Source: Gemmatimonadota bacterium (GTDB lineage Bacteria; Latescibacterota; UBA2968; UBA8231). From it: a stretch of 64,000 bases of DNA. The translations under genes were made by a program, and so were the position numbers. Within the stretch, counting starts at the first letter, position 1, and every line of letters starts with the position of its first letter. The notes under the pieces are model-generated. The model saw nothing but the letters and a program-made list of their open reading frames with translations. It was not told where the DNA came from and did no database searches. Location: the NCBI GenBank assembly GCA_009841115.1, contig VXML01000058.1:1-64000 (forward strand). Reading direction: 5' to 3'. Of the stretch, positions 34,597-42,709 are shown in pieces.

Positions 34597-36111
34597 ATGA
34601 CAGGATTGGCGCAAACAGCAGCCGATGCGGCGGACCCGGCGTTTGCAGCGGTCGTCCCGACCTGGGAAGAGCTGGCCAAGGTGGGCTTTGAATCGCTCAA
34701 ATCCTACCAGCACTGGTGTCGGCTCAGCGGCATGGACGACGGCCTAGATCAGGAGCAGCCCGCTAACTGGCTGGAGCACCACTTAGCCGAGGCCCTAGCG
34801 CCTAAGCGCCCGCTGACGGAGAAACGCCAGCAGACCCTAGAGCAACTCGCCGCCGGCGAACTCCCCTGGAAGGGCTTCGTCGTAGAATGGCTCGGGCAAG
34901 ACGCAGAGGCACACAAAGCGTTCCAACGCCTGATTCTGCACGTCGATGGCTTCATGAATGTGATAACGGCCAAAAGCGTCTATAGATCGGGGCCTTACCG
35001 ACACCTAATCCATTGTCTTTTGGCCTTGGCTTGTCACCACCGTCGCTGGATTCGCCCCCTAGAGGAGTGGCGCTGCGTCCCCCCCAAAGGCGGCCATCCC
35101 CGGCGCAGTGACCAAATTTTCTCGCTGGCGTGCTATTTGTTAGGGCGTTACCCCGTGCCCAATGCCATGGTTTCGGCTTGGTTTGGGGGCGTCGAAGAGC
35201 AGGGATTGCGGCAGCAGGAGTGGTTTATCTACATGGCCTCTGGCGGTAGTATCCGCGCCCTAGACGCGCCCATCAAACTGACGCGGCGCATGGCCCATCT
35301 CTTTCAGCGCTCGCCGCAGCTAGGCAGCGTCGAAAAGAGCATGCGCTGGGCGCAGGTCCTCGGCATGGGCGGCAATGGGCCTCTGGCGCAGGCGACCCTC
35401 AAGACCCGCCTAGGCCGCAATTTCGAAAACGACGAGTTTTGGAGTACAGTGGTGCTTTTCCTAGTCAACAACGCGATGATGGATCCGACTTGGGTGGGGC
35501 CGATTGTCGATTATATCCACAACATGAAATTCGCCCCGAGCCGCATTGTGCAGGAGGGCGGCGGTTTAGAGGAAGCGCCTCCGCCGCAGCCCAATTTCAC
35601 CATGAAGGGCCGCAGCGCCACCAAGCTCCTGCGCCAAGTCGAGGCTTGGCACGGTCACTTGAGCCGCGAGGAATACGTCAATTTTCAATCTTGGCAGCCG
35701 TGTGGGATCCGACCGTGGGAGTTGGAGGACGAGATGGAAGAACTGGGCAAGGTGCGGTGGACAGTGCAGGAGCTGTTGTCGAGTTGGGAACTGGCCGCCG
35801 AAGGCCGAGCAATGCACCATTGCGTGGTCTCGTATTCAGACCAGTGCGCCGACGGCAACACCGCGATCTGGTCGATTGGCGCACTGCAAGAAGAGGCAGA
35901 GGAACGAGAGCACGTGCTGACAATCGCGCTGGACATCAAGACCCGGACGGTGACTCAGGCGAGGGGGCGCTACAACGCAGTGCCTAACAAACCGCCGAAG
36001 TCCGGGAAAGTTCGCGACGAGGTACAGGGCGGTTACTTGCGCTTGTTGGACCGCTCCGAGTACGTCATGCAAGAATGGATGCAGCGCGAGCGCTTGCGCC
36101 GCGACGATTGA
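34597..36111 (+). CDS. PcfJ-like domain protein
   Basis: A 504-residue soluble protein. The C-terminal quarter has the PcfJ-type motif: LAAEGRAMHHCVVSYSDQC, then NTAIWSIG and TIALDIKTRTVTQARGRYN, with the conserved MxHC and a later RG. PcfJ was first seen on conjugative plasmids of enterococci, but chromosomal members are common in environmental bacteria; function is unknown. The first 350 residues are helical. AGGATT lies before the ATG. It stands next to two AlbA_2 genes and a broken DUF1016 locus, an accessory-looking stretch. Confidence 0.65.
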   Translation: MTGLAQTAADAADPAFAAVVPTWEELAKVGFESLKSYQHWCRLSGMDDGLDQEQPANWLEHHLAEALAPKRPLTEKRQQTLEQLAAGELPWKGFVVEWLGQDAEAHKAFQRLILHVDGFMNVITAKSVYRSGPYRHLIHCLLALACHHRRWIRPLEEWRCVPPKGGHPRRSDQIFSLACYLLGRYPVPNAMVSAWFGGVEEQGLRQQEWFIYMASGGSIRALDAPIKLTRRMAHLFQRSPQLGSVEKSMRWAQVLGMGGNGPLAQATLKTRLGRNFENDEFWSTVVLFLVNNAMMDPTWVGPIVDYIHNMKFAPSRIVQEGGGLEEAPPPQPNFTMKGRSATKLLRQVEAWHGHLSREEYVNFQSWQPCGIRPWELEDEMEELGKVRWTVQELLSSWELAAEGRAMHHCVVSYSDQCADGNTAIWSIGALQEEAEEREHVLTIALDIKTRTVTQARGRYNAVPNKPPKSGKVRDEVQGGYLRLLDRSEYVMQEWMQRERLRRDD

Positions 36112-36165
36112 TCGGCCTTTCCCGCGCGGCGGACGTGAGATGGCAGATGTCCGGGACAAGGGCGC

Positions 36166-37650
36166 TTATGTCTGTGTGCCCCCTGATTTTAGACTTGCGA
36201 GCGCGGCACGCCCCTTGTCCGTCAGCCGATACCTCTGCAACGGACTCCTCGGTTTGTCAGGGACAGTCATTTCCAGCAATTCTTCTTGCAGAAGTCGTTC
36301 TAGCCACATTCTAAAATTTTTCGTTCGGCCCGAATAGCTCGCCGCCGCCCGCAACTCTTTACTCGTAGCGGCTCTCTGAACACAGGCTTGCAGCATGGCA
36401 ACATCCCTGACTGACAATGTAGCTTGGACCCCAGCTTGGACCCTAGCTTGGACCCCAGCTTGGACCCCAGCTTGATCCTGATCTAGCTGCGGCTCTACCA
36501 GCGATTCTGGCTCCCCTATGTGCTCTCTCGCCTTGTCCAAGTACGCGGCAGAAAACGGAAACCTCAACCACAAACCGTCGCCGCTAGATTGTAGCTTCCA
36601 CTCTGGTACGGGGTTGCCAGCCTCTTTGCACATTTCTGCGATTCGCCGGATGCCTCGTCCCCATGCTTCGATCATTCCTGCTCGGAAGAAGGCGTAGGCG
36701 ATTCGAGGGTTGTACGGTTTTGACGAAAGTCCCCCAGCAAGTTGATCAGCAGCCCACTCAGACGGCAACTGCACCGCATTCCAGATCGCGATTCGGTCGT
36801 CGTACACACTAATCTGAATTGTGGTAGGACTGGCGTAATCCCGGTGAATGATGGCGTTGATCACCGCTTCGCGCATGGCTTCGCGCGGCACGGGAAAGGT
36901 CTCTACGCGGTAAACGCCGTCGTAGGAAATCAATGCCCTCGTGTACTTCGTGTACAGCAAATCCATCGTCCGATCGACCTGAGTGAATAGGTCGCCTTCG
37001 ATAACGTCCTGATACAGCAACTCCGAACCGCGAAAATAGCCGATCTTCACATAGGCTTCCATCACGAATCGGTCCGGCGCTGGATGAAAGAGCAGTACCG
37101 CAGCGCGCTTCAGGAAACCCGCTTCTCGCAACTGGAGCCTTTCGATCACCCCTTCATCGGATTCGTCCAAGATGTCCTGCGGCAAGCGTTCGCTGGAAGC
37201 ACCCCGCTGGCGGAATCCATCAAAGACGCGACCGTCCAAGTCCTTGAGGCCGACGCCCGGCAGGGGTACATCATCCCACGTTCGGCCGTATTTCTGCAAC
37301 AGGAAGCGGCTAAGTGCCGCCCCTCTGAGCACCTGCTTGGTGCTGCCGCTACGATAGTAGAATTCGCCTTTGTAACTGATTGGATTAGGATAGGGATCAA
37401 CCGCGACTTCCAGATATTCTCCGCCGTCTTCCGACTTCAGGTTCACATCTACCACGACGCCGAGCAATGCCTGCGCCTTATTGGGGATATCTTCGAGCAG
37501 TCGGAGAACGTCCTTCACTCCAACCACCTCACCCCGGTCATTCTTGCCGATTTCCAGTACGCCGCCCTGAGCGTTGGCGAAGCCGCATATCCATTTTAGA
37601 TATTCGTCCCGCCACGTCTCTTTCCATTCAATGTTCTGGTTCTCACTCAT
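36166..37650 (-). CDS. AlbA_2 (Schlafen-like) and HATPase protein with winged-helix tail
   Basis: A 494-residue transcription-regulator-like protein. Residues 1-110 are an AlbA_2/Schlafen-type domain (IEWKETWRDEYLKWICGFAN, then GGVLEIGKNDRG and YYRSGSTKQ). The middle has the ATPase-like part typical of the family (VINAIIHRDYASPTTIQ, then GMIEAWGRGIRRI). After a linker made of four GVQA-type repeats comes a winged-helix-like end. Such proteins are common next to defence genes; some are toxin regulators. It begins 53 bases downstream of palindrome 37703-37725. Confidence 0.75.
   Translation of the reverse strand: MSENQNIEWKETWRDEYLKWICGFANAQGGVLEIGKNDRGEVVGVKDVLRLLEDIPNKAQALLGVVVDVNLKSEDGGEYLEVAVDPYPNPISYKGEFYYRSGSTKQVLRGAALSRFLLQKYGRTWDDVPLPGVGLKDLDGRVFDGFRQRGASSERLPQDILDESDEGVIERLQLREAGFLKRAAVLLFHPAPDRFVMEAYVKIGYFRGSELLYQDVIEGDLFTQVDRTMDLLYTKYTRALISYDGVYRVETFPVPREAMREAVINAIIHRDYASPTTIQISVYDDRIAIWNAVQLPSEWAADQLAGGLSSKPYNPRIAYAFFRAGMIEAWGRGIRRIAEMCKEAGNPVPEWKLQSSGDGLWLRFPFSAAYLDKAREHIGEPESLVEPQLDQDQAGVQAGVQARVQAGVQATLSVRDVAMLQACVQRAATSKELRAAASYSGRTKNFRMWLERLLQEELLEMTVPDKPRSPLQRYRLTDKGRAALASLKSGGTQT
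36421..36468 (-). repeat. 12-bp tandem repeat coding a VQAG linker
   Basis: Four direct copies of AGCTTGGACCCC (one with T at the end) and a partial fifth follow each other. On the coding strand they give repeated GVQA/RVQA residues between the ATPase part and the winged helix. As the unit is 12 bp, changes in copy number keep the frame and only change linker length. Confidence 0.85.
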
Positions 37651-37702
37651 GTCGTCGTCTTTTTTGTCAGAGCCTCAAGCCTGAGCAGCCTCGCTTCACC
37701 AA

Positions 37703-37725
37703 TTTGGCAGACAGTGTCTGCCAAA
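37703..37725. repeat. Palindrome 1 of the DUF1016 locus
   Basis: Arms of 11 bp (TTTGGCAGACA and its complement) around a single central base. The core GACA-N-TGTC is shared with the other three palindromes while the outer stem differs. On the minus strand it can be read IWQTLSAK. Confidence 0.85.
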
Positions 37726-37868
37726 TCTGCGCGGCAAGCGATTACAGGCGGCCAAAATCGCTCTTCTAAAGATACTGAACCTCGGCGGCCTCGGCCTCAA
37801 GCTCGTAGAAGCGGCACTCTTCGGGATTGTCGATGGTCAGCAGGGTGACAACGGACGCCAAGGATGCC

Positions 37869-37895
37869 AATTGGTCCGACATTGTCGGACCAATT
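37869..37895. repeat. Palindrome 2 of the DUF1016 locus
   Basis: Arms of 13 bp (AATTGGTCCGACA and its complement) around one central T. Same GACA-N-TGTC core as the others with a different stem. On the minus strand it codes GPTMSDQ within the broken DUF1016 frame. Confidence 0.85.
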
Positions 37896-38050
37896 TCCTT
37901 CTGCTTCTGGTAGAAACGTCGGTAGAGCTTCAAACGGGTCACCGAACTGCCCTGTATCCCGATCCTTTGCAGACGACTGGCGCTCTTCGGGATTGTCAAT
38001 GGTCAGCAGGGTGACGTAGTGGGACCAAGCAAGGGGAAGTCGCTTTGCCA

Positions 38051-38075
38051 ATTCCACAGACACTGTCTGTGGAAT
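38051..38075. repeat. Palindrome 3 of the DUF1016 locus
   Basis: Arms of 12 bp (ATTCCACAGACA and its complement) around one central C. On the minus strand it codes IPQTVSVE just before the LPLAWSHY motif. Confidence 0.85.
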
Positions 38076-38097
38076 TTCCGAGACAGCGTCTCAGAAA
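38075..38097. repeat. Palindrome 4 of the DUF1016 locus
   Basis: Arms of 11 bp (TTTCCGAGACA against CGTCTCAGAAA) with two mismatches, directly abutting palindrome 3. On the minus strand it can be read ISETLSRK. Confidence 0.75.
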
Positions 38098-38151
38098 TCT
38101 CAGGGCTGCCCAAAATCGAATTTTTGACTCATAGCAAAATCCCCATCCGCT

Positions 38152-39405
38152 TTAGGTATTCCTCGGCCTCGGTGCCAAGCCTCGGCGTAGCGTCAACCGC
38201 AAGTAGTCCTCGGTCGCCTCAAACTCCGGGTCAACCCCGTTGTGCGCCCGCATCAACGGAATGATCTTGTTCCGCACCCCCATACCTCGTGCATCCGAAT
38301 AGCTGTAGTCCCGCAACGTCTCGGAGATGAGCAAATTGCGCGGCACCCGTTGACCTGCAATCATCTTTTCGACCGTCATGCCGTTTTGCAGCGCACCAGG
38401 ACTGAGTATCTCTATCCGGTCCGCATAACGGACCACCTCAATTTCCTCGTACCGCGTCCAATCCCGATGCGTCAGCGCATTGACAACGCCTTCGCGCAGT
38501 GCTTCCAGCGGATAGTGCCAGCGTCGTTCCCGACGCATGGACTCTTCCACCTGATCCGCCTCCTCGGATACGAACGGCCGCATCGCAGCGGCAAGGCGTT
38601 CAATCAGCCCCTTTTCCACCAGTTCACGCCCCCCTGACAGCACCTGCCAAAGATCGACCAGCGGCCCTTCAAGAACTTGATCGTCAATGGCATCGTAGGT
38701 TTTCCCCTCTCCCTCAAAACACATCCAGCGGATGCCAGCATGGCGCAACAAGCGGCGTGGCCGATAACCAAACAAGATCAGTCCGGCGACCGTACAGGCA
38801 GGCGGGCCGTCCTCCCGCTCGACCATGAACCCCAGTGCGCAAAGCCGCTCATTCCATTCCTCGTCAGTCTCCGGCACTTCCCGGTCGTCGATGATAGTCG
38901 TGAGGTAGTCCACCAGCCGCGCCCGGCTCAAATCGCACAGGCCGCTGCCGGAAACGGGCAATAGCTCCGTGTGAATCAACCCACCGGCAGCAAAAAGCCG
39001 CGCCTGCTGCTCACGCGAAGCCAGCCGAGAAGTACTGCCGACCCGGACGTAAATGTCTTCCCTGCCGCGATACCGGACGACATAAGGTTTGGTAGCACCT
39101 TGCGTGACAGTAACAACCGCGACGCGACGAACATCATCTATCGGAATTTCCTCGTAGAACGGCAGTATCATCGGATGCACCACCCGCCCAAACACGGCAT
39201 CCATCACCCACTGTTCGAGATCGTCTCTCTGGATGCCGGTGATGGTGCCGTCGTCTTCCACGCCGAGCAGGACGCGCCCCCCCTGCAAGTTGGCGAGCGC
39301 CACCACCTCCCGCGCTAGTTGCTCCGGCCGCAAATCATCCCGCTTGAACTCCACTCCAGAGTTCTCGCCGCCAGCTATCAGTTCGAGAAGTTCTGATCGT
39401 TTCAT
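38152..39405 (-). CDS. AlbA_2 (Schlafen-like) and HATPase protein
   Basis: A 417-residue protein of the same kind as that at 36166. AlbA_2 domain in residues 1-120 (SGVEFKRDDLRPEQLAREVV, then GGRVLLGVEDDGTITGI and DIYVRVGSTSRLAS), ATPase-like part in the middle (GVVNALTHRDWTRYEE, then DARGMGVRNKIIPLM). I start at ATG 39405 (SELLELI follows), which has GGAG seven bases upstream. It lacks the VQAG linker and winged helix of its neighbour. The two proteins are only distantly similar, so this is not a recent duplication. Confidence 0.75.
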   Translation of the reverse strand: MKRSELLELIAGGENSGVEFKRDDLRPEQLAREVVALANLQGGRVLLGVEDDGTITGIQRDDLEQWVMDAVFGRVVHPMILPFYEEIPIDDVRRVAVVTVTQGATKPYVVRYRGREDIYVRVGSTSRLASREQQARLFAAGGLIHTELLPVSGSGLCDLSRARLVDYLTTIIDDREVPETDEEWNERLCALGFMVEREDGPPACTVAGLILFGYRPRRLLRHAGIRWMCFEGEGKTYDAIDDQVLEGPLVDLWQVLSGGRELVEKGLIERLAAAMRPFVSEEADQVEESMRRERRWHYPLEALREGVVNALTHRDWTRYEEIEVVRYADRIEILSPGALQNGMTVEKMIAGQRVPRNLLISETLRDYSYSDARGMGVRNKIIPLMRAHNGVDPEFEATEDYLRLTLRRGLAPRPRNT

Positions 39406-39440
39406 CGCACTGCTCCGCAATCTACCGTTAGCCCCATCTG

Positions 39441-40319
39441 CTAGCGTCCCTTAAACCACAGCTTCATCGCCGCCCCCCCCATAATCATCTCCTTCTCCGC
39501 CGCGGAAATATCTGGCAGATGACAGTCGAGCAAATCCACCAGTTTCTGATACCCCGGCTCCACCACAATCCACGGCGAATCCGTACACCACATCATCCGA
39601 TCCGCGCCATAGGCCCGATACACATCCTCAACCATGGACTGCATATCCCCGTAGGGCCAAGGCACCTTAGAAAACGCGTACTCCCCCGAAATCTTGACAT
39701 AGACATTGGGAAAGCGGGACAGCGCCATCACTTGCGGATAGTTGGCCGGCGGCAGCGGCTTGGCGTCAAAACGAGGGCGGCCCCACCGGTCTGGCTCATT
39801 GGGCGTGGTTGGCATCACACCTAAGTGGTCGAGGGAAATGTTCACGCCGGGAAAAGCCGCGGCCAACAGTTCGATGCAGGGGAACTGGGCACCGCCGGTG
39901 TAGATGTTGATGTTGAGCCCCAACTCGTCCGCACACTCAAAGACCGCGTACGTCGCCAGGTCCTCAGCCCGCTGTGCGGTCGGATCGCCCAACGCCCCCA
40001 GCCGAATCCCCTCAATGCCGGTCGCAGCGACAAGCTCGCGTAAGCGAGCAGGCGGGTCCGGGTCGCTCATGTCGATCAAACCCGTCGCCGTAAAGCGGTT
40101 GGGCCACGTCTGCACGCAGTGCGTGACATAGGCGTGCTGCTCAATTTGGATGCCGTTCATTTCGATCAGCACCGCGCGGTCAATGCCCGAAGCATCCATG
40201 TCGGCTATCAGCGCCTCAATCGGGCAGGCGCGGTCGGCCGGTGCGAGGCTGCTCAGCTCGCGGGGGAACCGCTCGCTCGGCAGGTCGAAGACGTGAACGT
40301 GCACATCGACTTTATCCAT
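39441..40319 (-). CDS. Amidohydrolase 2 family metal hydrolase
   Basis: A 292-residue TIM-barrel amidohydrolase. The N-terminal metal motif is complete (VDVHVHVFD), with later His residues in SLDHLGVMP and the catalytic Asp in MWCTDSPW. Relatives hydrolyse lactones or decarboxylate aromatic acids. ATG 40319 is favoured because AAAGG lies six bases before it; ATG 40325 is too close. It lies 18 bases downstream of the GH26-like lipoprotein gene, so both may be co-transcribed. Confidence 0.8.
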   Translation of the reverse strand: MDKVDVHVHVFDLPSERFPRELSSLAPADRACPIEALIADMDASGIDRAVLIEMNGIQIEQHAYVTHCVQTWPNRFTATGLIDMSDPDPPARLRELVAATGIEGIRLGALGDPTAQRAEDLATYAVFECADELGLNINIYTGGAQFPCIELLAAAFPGVNISLDHLGVMPTTPNEPDRWGRPRFDAKPLPPANYPQVMALSRFPNVYVKISGEYAFSKVPWPYGDMQSMVEDVYRAYGADRMMWCTDSPWIVVEPGYQKLVDLLDCHLPDISAAEKEMIMGGAAMKLWFKGR

Positions 40320-40337
40320 CTGCATCCTTTCTCTAAG

Positions 40338-41294
40338 CTAGGGATCGAGATTTAGGTTCCAGCGCAACTCGCCGGGCGAGGCCGCGTGTAGGTAAATCGG
40401 GTTCATCAACTCGCTGCGGTAGCGCGCAAAGAGTATGGGATCGACAAAGCGCTCCGTCTGCGACCAGTCCCAATCTATGTAGGTAAATGCCTTGATGTTG
40501 GGATGGTGGCGCAAAAAGCGGAGGAAGGGGATGAACCAATGAGGCCACGCCTGCTCGGCCCGGCCTAGGTCGGTGGTAACGGGCGTGACCACGCCGACGA
40601 GCACGGGGTAGCCGCGCTCCTGCGCCGCCTCGACAAAGGCGCGGTTGCGGCGCAGGTCTTGCGGCGCGGCCACGTCAATCGACCACCAATCGACGTACTC
40701 ATCCCCCGGATAGTAGGCCAAGTAATCGGAGCCGCCGTCGTCCTTGTGCGTCCATACCAGCGCAACGTGATCCAAGCCCCAGCGTCCCCGCAGCGTTTGC
40801 TCTATGCGCCGCCAAGCCTCGACATAGCTCGTCGCGTCATAGGCGCGCCAAGAGCTATTGAACGCATAGCCTAACCGCAGCAAAACCGGCCGCTCTAGCT
40901 GCTGCAACCCCCAGCAGAGCCGCTCAATCGCCTCGTCGAGTTGGCCCTCGGCAATGGCCGCCTCGTAGGGCTGGCCGGCCGCGTTAAACCCAAGGTCGAT
41001 TTGCGGCAAGCCGTACCCTACGTACTGGTCCAGATTGGCGAGCAACGCCAAATGCCAGTCGTAGGGCAGGTCGTGGAGCTCGTAGTACACCGCATAGACC
41101 AGCGGCCGCGTGCGCTCCTCGGGGTCGAGCGGCCCATAGCTGAGCGCAGCCCCGTGCAAGATGCGCTCGCCGAGCGGCTCTAAGCGGTGGAGGTGGTCGT
41201 TGCGCGCGGCAAAGTGGCCTAGGGGATCGGGCCCGAGCGAGGCCGCATAGCAGCCCGCAAGAGCGAGGATGAAGAACAGTAACAGAGAGCGCAT
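40338..41294 (-). CDS. GH26-like lipoprotein lacking the usual catalytic Glu residues
   Basis: A 318-residue protein with a lipoprotein signal (LLLFFILALAGC; lipidated Cys15). The barrel resembles GH26 (mannanase-type): VLLRLGYAFNSSW corresponds to the acid/base strand, where family members have Glu in place of the Ala of GYAF, and YPVLVGVVTPVTT to the nucleophile strand, where Glu is expected after the Val-Gly. IKAFTYIDWDW fits the last strand. Both acids seem to be absent, so it may bind a glycan without cutting it. It would be anchored in the inner or outer membrane. Confidence 0.6.
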   Translation of the reverse strand: MRSLLLFFILALAGCYAASLGPDPLGHFAARNDHLHRLEPLGERILHGAALSYGPLDPEERTRPLVYAVYYELHDLPYDWHLALLANLDQYVGYGLPQIDLGFNAAGQPYEAAIAEGQLDEAIERLCWGLQQLERPVLLRLGYAFNSSWRAYDATSYVEAWRRIEQTLRGRWGLDHVALVWTHKDDGGSDYLAYYPGDEYVDWWSIDVAAPQDLRRNRAFVEAAQERGYPVLVGVVTPVTTDLGRAEQAWPHWFIPFLRFLRHHPNIKAFTYIDWDWSQTERFVDPILFARYRSELMNPIYLHAASPGELRWNLNLDP

Positions 41295-41497
41295 GGTAGT
41301 AAACCTGTGAAGGAGCAGATGTTGTATAATATCAGCATTTTGCGGTGGCTCTCAAAACCGCTCGCTGCGGCGCGGGCGACGTGGGCAGTAGATATAGGAT
41401 TTTGGACTCGGAAAGATGCGTTGGCGGCGCAAAGAGGGCTTGTATATTGTTGTGCAGCATCAATAGTTCGCTTTGCCTACGACGAGACGGAGAACAA

Positions 41498-42556
41498 ATG
41501 CCTAAAACCAATCGAGGCTGGTCCATGGGCCGCCAGTGCAAACCGGCTGCTGAATACGACATGCGCGTCGCCCGCGGCTTGTTGCAACGAGAAAGCGCCC
41601 ACTGGCCAGCGTATGCGATTGTCACCACACCCAGCGCGTACGCAGCCGCCCAAGAATACCTCGTGCGCGAGCCAGAGGGCGTGGTCTTTGCCGAGTGGCT
41701 GGACTCGGCGCACCAGCAGGACCTCAGCGACCAACTGCCAGCCGGGATCGAGTTGGTTATCGGCCTAGGCGGCGGCAAGGCCCTCGACGCTTCCAAATTC
41801 GTGGCCCTCGACAAGGACGCCGAGCTGATCTTGGTGCCGACGATCCTCTCTTCCGGGGCGATCATCCACAGCCACGTGGCGCGATGGGACGGCTATCAGA
41901 CCGTGGGCGATTTGGACGATTGGCCGTGGGTGGACTGCCAATACGTGCTCGTGGATGTCGATGTGGTCCTCAAGGCACCAGATTACTTGCACACCGCCGG
42001 GCTAGGCGACATCCTCTGCGGTCATGCCGGGTTGGAGGAGTGGCGGCAGCGGGCAGCGTTGGGACAAGGGGCGGCGTTCGACCCAGCGCTGGCGGCACAG
42101 CAGGTAACTTATCACGAATCAATCGCCAGTTCTTTTGCCGCAACACTCGATGCCAACGGGCGCATGACCGAGGCGAGCGCGGCCAACATCGCGCAGCGGA
42201 TTAAGGAGCGCGATAGCCAGCAACTAAAGGCCCCCACCGAAAGCGGCGACCATCCGTTCTGGATCGCACTGGAGACGGCCAACCAACAGACTTGGATCCA
42301 CGGCGAACTCGTGGCCTTGGGGGCGATGATCATCACTTGGTGCTGCGCGGGGGATACGGCGGGGTTGGCAGAGCGGCTAGACCGCTGTCGGGTGCGCTGG
42401 CGGCCTAGGCAAATGGGGCTGGAGCGCACGGCACTACAAAAGGGGCTGGCGTTTACACCGCACTACATGGCGGAAAAAGGCGTCAATTCAGTGCTGCGAG
42501 AGCCGATTGCGGGAGCGCGCTTCGACGCGCTGTGGAGCTTTTTAGAAACTCCCTAA
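41498..42556 (+). CDS. Iron-containing alcohol or glycerol-1-phosphate dehydrogenase-like enzyme
   Basis: A 352-residue enzyme of the dehydroquinate synthase-like fold. Motifs: GLGGGKALDASKFVA for NAD(P), LVPTILSSGA, the metal-site stretch TAGLGDILCGHAGLEEW and a His in QTWIHGELVALG. It resembles the EgsA/AraM and GldA group that reduce or oxidise polyol phosphates and polyols. Start at ATG 41498 after CGGAGAACAA; the frame is open further upstream but is not family-like. It could supply glycerol-1-phosphate or use a sugar alcohol. Confidence 0.75.
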   Translation: MPKTNRGWSMGRQCKPAAEYDMRVARGLLQRESAHWPAYAIVTTPSAYAAAQEYLVREPEGVVFAEWLDSAHQQDLSDQLPAGIELVIGLGGGKALDASKFVALDKDAELILVPTILSSGAIIHSHVARWDGYQTVGDLDDWPWVDCQYVLVDVDVVLKAPDYLHTAGLGDILCGHAGLEEWRQRAALGQGAAFDPALAAQQVTYHESIASSFAATLDANGRMTEASAANIAQRIKERDSQQLKAPTESGDHPFWIALETANQQTWIHGELVALGAMIITWCCAGDTAGLAERLDRCRVRWRPRQMGLERTALQKGLAFTPHYMAEKGVNSVLREPIAGARFDALWSFLETP

Positions 42557-42590
42557 TCGTCGCGTACGTGTGGTGGGTTTCGGTAGAGTG

Positions 42591-42689
42591 CCATGCTGAG
42601 CGGAGCGCAGCGGAGTCGAAGCATCTCCTACCCGGGAGATCGATTAGGTAAAAGATGCTTCGTCCGCCTATCGGCTCCCTCAGCATGAC
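42591..42689. repeat. REP-like intergenic inverted repeat
   Basis: CATGCTGAG and a region AGTCGAAGCATCT on the left pair with AGATGCTTCG and CTCAGCATG on the right; the middle contains CCCGGG. Repeats of this type (ATGCTGAG ... GAAGCATCT) are scattered between genes in many environmental bacterial genomes. It lies between convergent genes and could end both transcripts. A degenerate relative may be at 51140-51170. Confidence 0.7.
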
Positions 42690-42709
42690 AAGGCAACCAC
42701 ATCCCCGTC

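Larger units (their letters stand above)
37766..38110 (-). pseudogene. Broken and partly duplicated DUF1016 (YhcG-like) gene
   Basis: Two fragments of a DUF1016 N-terminal domain are present in different frames. The upstream one reads EIPQTVSVELAKRLPLAWSH and then YVTLLTIDNPEER; the downstream one reads LYRRFYQKQKEIGPTMSDQL and then VTLLTIDNPEECRFYELEAE. The family has the pattern QTLSxxLPLSWSHYVxLL followed by RxFYE. A 35-bp direct repeat (start CTCTTCGGGATTGTC at 37816 and 37980) shows that part of the gene was duplicated. The C-terminal nuclease part is absent. DUF1016 proteins are PD-(D/E)XK-type nuclease relatives often found in accessory regions. Confidence 0.65.
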
